A stretch of DNA of 64,000 nucleotides from an uncultured Opitutaceae bacterium (lineage in GTDB: Bacteria; Verrucomicrobiota; Verrucomicrobiia; Opitutales; Opitutaceae), in NCBI GenBank assembly GCA_903890485.1, contig CAITBM010000116.1, positions 179,983 through 243,982 on the forward strand, read 5' to 3'. Each line of letters begins with the position of its first letter. Positions within the stretch are counted from its first letter, which is position 1. Under the pieces are notes generated by a model. It saw nothing but the letters and a program-made list of their open reading frames with translations. It was not told the DNA's origin and did not search any database. Below are positions 61,783 to 64,000 of this stretch, in pieces. Both the position numbers and the translations under genes were made by a program.

Positions 61783-63750
61783 TCAACGCCCCTGCGTGGA
61801 GCTTGGCTTCTCTTTGAGGCCGTCGAGAATTTGAAGCGCGAGCGGGTTTCCTGGATCCTTGGAAAGGGCTCGCTCGCAGCTATTCCTCGCATCGCCCAGC
61901 CTGCCCAGGTGAACCTCAAGTATGGCGGCGTTAAGGTGTGCAGCGACGTAGCTCGGATCAACGCGAACTGCCTCAGCAAACTCCGCAAGAGCCTCGCCTT
62001 CACGGCCCGGGGTCCGGGCTAAAAGAACCCCGAGGTTGCTGTGCGCCTCCGCCGAGCCGGGATTTAGGGATATCGATGCCTCATATTGGGCCTCGGCTTC
62101 CGCCTCCCTGCCAGGCAACCGGGCTAGGAGCGCCGCAAGGTCAAAGTGTATCTGGCTGTCGCCAGGCTTGAGCGCGAGCGCCGTCTCGTAATGGCCGATG
62201 GCCTCCTGCTCCGCTCCGGGCGTACTCGAAAGCAGGTTTGCCAAGTCCGTGTGGGCCTCGGCAAAACCGGGCCGTATCCTGAGCGCCTCCTCGTAGTGAT
62301 ACCGGGCTTCGGTCGTGCTGCCTCGAGTTTTGAGGAGGAAATTGCCCAAGTTGTTGTGGGCCTCTGGGTAGTCGGGCCGAATTCGCAGGGCGCTGCGATA
62401 GTGATCGAACGCCTCCGCAGCCCTTCCTTGTCCCTCAAGCTCGGCGGCAAGATTGTTTTCGGCCATCCAACAACTGGGATTCTTGGAAAGCGTGTCTCGG
62501 TACAGTATTTCGCTACTAAGGAACGCGCTGCTTCGGGCGCGTGCAATTGCAGCCAGACCGGCGACAAGCGCCAGACAAAGTACCCGACCCGCAGTCGTGA
62601 TTCCTCTCGACCGCCTTTCGACGAGGGTCGCAAGCGAACACGCGGCCGCGGCCAGGATTCCCATGCTCGCCATATACTGGAAATGGTCTGCCACGTAGGA
62701 GTAAAGGAACGGAAAAATGTTGAAGAATCCCAGAACAGGGAAAAGCGAGCCAACGAAGAAAAGCCACGCCGCAAGTGGTCCGCGCCAACGGGATCGGATT
62801 GCCCAAAAAAGGGCCGTGATTGCCATTGCTCCCAAAAGGGGGATCGCCGCCCATGGGTCGGCATCCAGCCTCCATCGGGGATAGATGAACGCGAGGTCCG
62901 CGGGCCACGCCAACTTCCCCAGGTAGAACCAGACGATACGTCCCGAAAGCAAGAGCCTATCGAAGGGTGCCAGTTCGAATCCAGCCCCTTCCGCCCCCAC
63001 CACATGGCGCTCGACCCAAGCCGTTAGGATTCCCGAGGCAGCCGCGACGGCAAACCAAGGCACTAGCGGGAGAACGTCCCGCCGGGCCTGGATGCGGCCG
63101 TGCCGCCACCAAAGCACGACGAGCAGGGCCCCTGGGAGGGTCGCTGTGACCGTCTTGGTGCCAAGCGCCGCTAAGAAGAGCATCGAGGAGCCCACGTAGG
63201 GCTTGAGACGACGGGTCTCGCAGAAATCGAGGTAAACCCATGCGGCAAGGAGGTAAAGTGCGAGGGAAAGTGTGTTTTTCTGCTCCGACATCCAAGCTAC
63301 CGACTCAACGCAGACCGGGTGTGCGGCAAACAAAAGCCCAGCCAGGGCTGCTGCGCCCCAGGGATCTGCTTGGATTGATCCCATACGAAACAGCCTGGAA
63401 AGGAGTGCCGAAAACAGGCAGGCATTAAACCCGTGGAGTGCCATGTTCACCAGATGGTAGCCTGAGGTCGAGTCTCCCCATATCCGGTGTTCCAACCAGA
63501 AGGCGCTGTGCAGCACCGGATAGTACTGCTGCGTTTCCCTTAGGTTCGCCCAGATTTTGACGAGTCCGGAAAGCGGACGCAGGTCGGCGCGCGTGATGTG
63601 GGCCGCGTCGTCCCACAAGAAGCCACCCCGAATGCTTGGCCAATACACGAATAGCACAACCAGAGCCACAAGGGGAGCGAACATCCAGAGCGGCGGCCCA
63701 AGCCTAGCCGGCACCGTCCGTTGAAGGACTGAGGAGCGTTCGCTAACCAT
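61783..63750 (-). CDS. TMTC-like membrane protein with TPR repeats
   Basis: 655 aa from ATG 63750 (MVSERSSVLQRT); an ATG at 63846 would add 32 residues. About ten membrane helices cover residues 20-430, with the first loop motif FLWDDAAHITRADLRPLSG and ESVAWMSEQKNTLSLALYLL, typical of TMTC/PMT-like enzymes. At least six tetratricopeptide repeats follow (SCWMAENNLAAELEGQGRAA, PDYPEAHNNLGNFLLKTRGS, PGSAEAHSNLGVLLARTPGR). In animals TMTC proteins O-mannosylate cadherins; in bacteria the role is unknown, possibly surface-protein glycosylation. It resembles the partial gene at the left window edge. Confidence 0.85.
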   Translation of the reverse strand: MVSERSSVLQRTVPARLGPPLWMFAPLVALVVLFVYWPSIRGGFLWDDAAHITRADLRPLSGLVKIWANLRETQQYYPVLHSAFWLEHRIWGDSTSGYHLVNMALHGFNACLFSALLSRLFRMGSIQADPWGAAALAGLLFAAHPVCVESVAWMSEQKNTLSLALYLLAAWVYLDFCETRRLKPYVGSSMLFLAALGTKTVTATLPGALLVVLWWRHGRIQARRDVLPLVPWFAVAAASGILTAWVERHVVGAEGAGFELAPFDRLLLSGRIVWFYLGKLAWPADLAFIYPRWRLDADPWAAIPLLGAMAITALFWAIRSRWRGPLAAWLFFVGSLFPVLGFFNIFPFLYSYVADHFQYMASMGILAAAACSLATLVERRSRGITTAGRVLCLALVAGLAAIARARSSAFLSSEILYRDTLSKNPSCWMAENNLAAELEGQGRAAEAFDHYRSALRIRPDYPEAHNNLGNFLLKTRGSTTEARYHYEEALRIRPGFAEAHTDLANLLSSTPGAEQEAIGHYETALALKPGDSQIHFDLAALLARLPGREAEAEAQYEASISLNPGSAEAHSNLGVLLARTPGREGEALAEFAEAVRVDPSYVAAHLNAAILEVHLGRLGDARNSCERALSKDPGNPLALQILDGLKEKPSSTQGR

Positions 63751-63886
63751 CGGGGCTAGAGCAACAGCCCACAGGCGCCGGGCAAGAATTATCGAACGCA
63801 CCCTGGAAGGCGAACCGTTGAAGCGTTCGCGCCCAACAAAGCCCATACAAAATCGGATCCCCTAGCCTGAATCTTTCATGAAATAA

Positions 63887-63955
63887 GCATCGCGTATCTT
63901 GGTACTCCTTGAATATCAAGGAGGTGCACAACAATCAACCAAGACTACGCGATGC
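63887..63955. repeat. Nested inverted-repeat structure, possible insertion-sequence end
   Basis: Outer arms 63887-63903 and 63938-63955 are complementary with one extra base. Inner arms 63905-63912 and 63916-63923 form an 8-bp stem with a 3-base loop. The whole 69-base segment can fold as a two-part hairpin. Just left, CCTGAATCTTTCATGAAA (63865-63882) resembles IS1380-type ends from memory; the window stops too soon to find a transposase. Confidence 0.5.
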
Positions 63956-64000
63956 GGAAAAACTCACGGAAAAAGATCCGGTTCACAAGTTCAAAGCGAC

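Overview
This is a high-GC chromosomal segment from a Gram-negative bacterium. Gene content (LpxA, LpxD, BamA, OmpH, an Oar-like TonB receptor, TMTC-type TPR membrane proteins, UGDH, paired OppD/OppF ATPases) and protein style suggest the Verrucomicrobiota, probably an Opitutales relative. That placement is recognition from memory, not a database search. Almost every gene has recognisable family motifs; the long antisense frames are codon-bias shadows and were left out.

Layout. 1-4.1 kb: a partial TMTC-like protein running off the left edge, a strong terminator, then an Oar-like TonB-dependent receptor, divergent from an ECF sigma factor (4.45-5.13 kb). 5.1-12.1 kb (minus strand): AlkZ/YcaQ-like protein, cell-wall amidase, infC, IscA-type protein, pdxA, lpxA, an unknown 217-aa protein and aroB. 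12.1-18.8 kb (minus strand): a seven-gene, tightly overlapping operon resembling a cut-down conjugation/type IV secretion machine (VirB2-, VirB3-, VirB4-, lipoprotein, VirB5/TrbJ-, VirB6/TrbL-like and a DUF2937-like protein), with no relaxase, coupling protein or VirB8-11 beside it. 18.9-27.0 kb: a lower-GC, surface-polysaccharide region: a broken acyltransferase-3 gene, a GT4 glycosyltransferase, tRNA-Gly(CCC), recR-ybaB, a chimeric gene joining half of a DJ-1/PfpI protein to the catalytic half of a sugar-phosphate transferase, an FAD disulfide oxidoreductase and an acyltransferase-SGNH protein.

27.0-54.8 kb is housekeeping: hisA, an M42 peptidase, tig-clpP-clpX, tsaB-alr, UDP-glucose dehydrogenase, ftsH-tilS-serS, a GT9 gene divergent from an unusual LpxL-like/GT9 fusion, two peptide ABC-transporter ATPases with no permease, then the outer-membrane assembly and replication/translation block lpxD-ompH-bamA-dnaB-rplI and ssb-rpsF-pth-rplY (all minus strand). 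The envelope genes (lpxA, lpxD, the LpxL-like fusion, two GT9 units, bamA, ompH) together supply lipid A/LPS and outer-membrane protein assembly.

54.8-64 kb is accessory: a lactonase-family protein, tRNA-Asn(GTT), and a region between that tRNA and a degenerate copy of its 3' end near 59.45 kb. The region carries a lipoprotein, a small HTH-like protein, a 5'-truncated TOPRIM fragment and a decayed alpha/beta hydrolase, and looks like an old tRNA-integrated island. A type-B carboxylesterase and a complete TMTC-like TPR protein follow. The right edge holds an elaborate inverted-repeat structure that may be the end of an insertion sequence.
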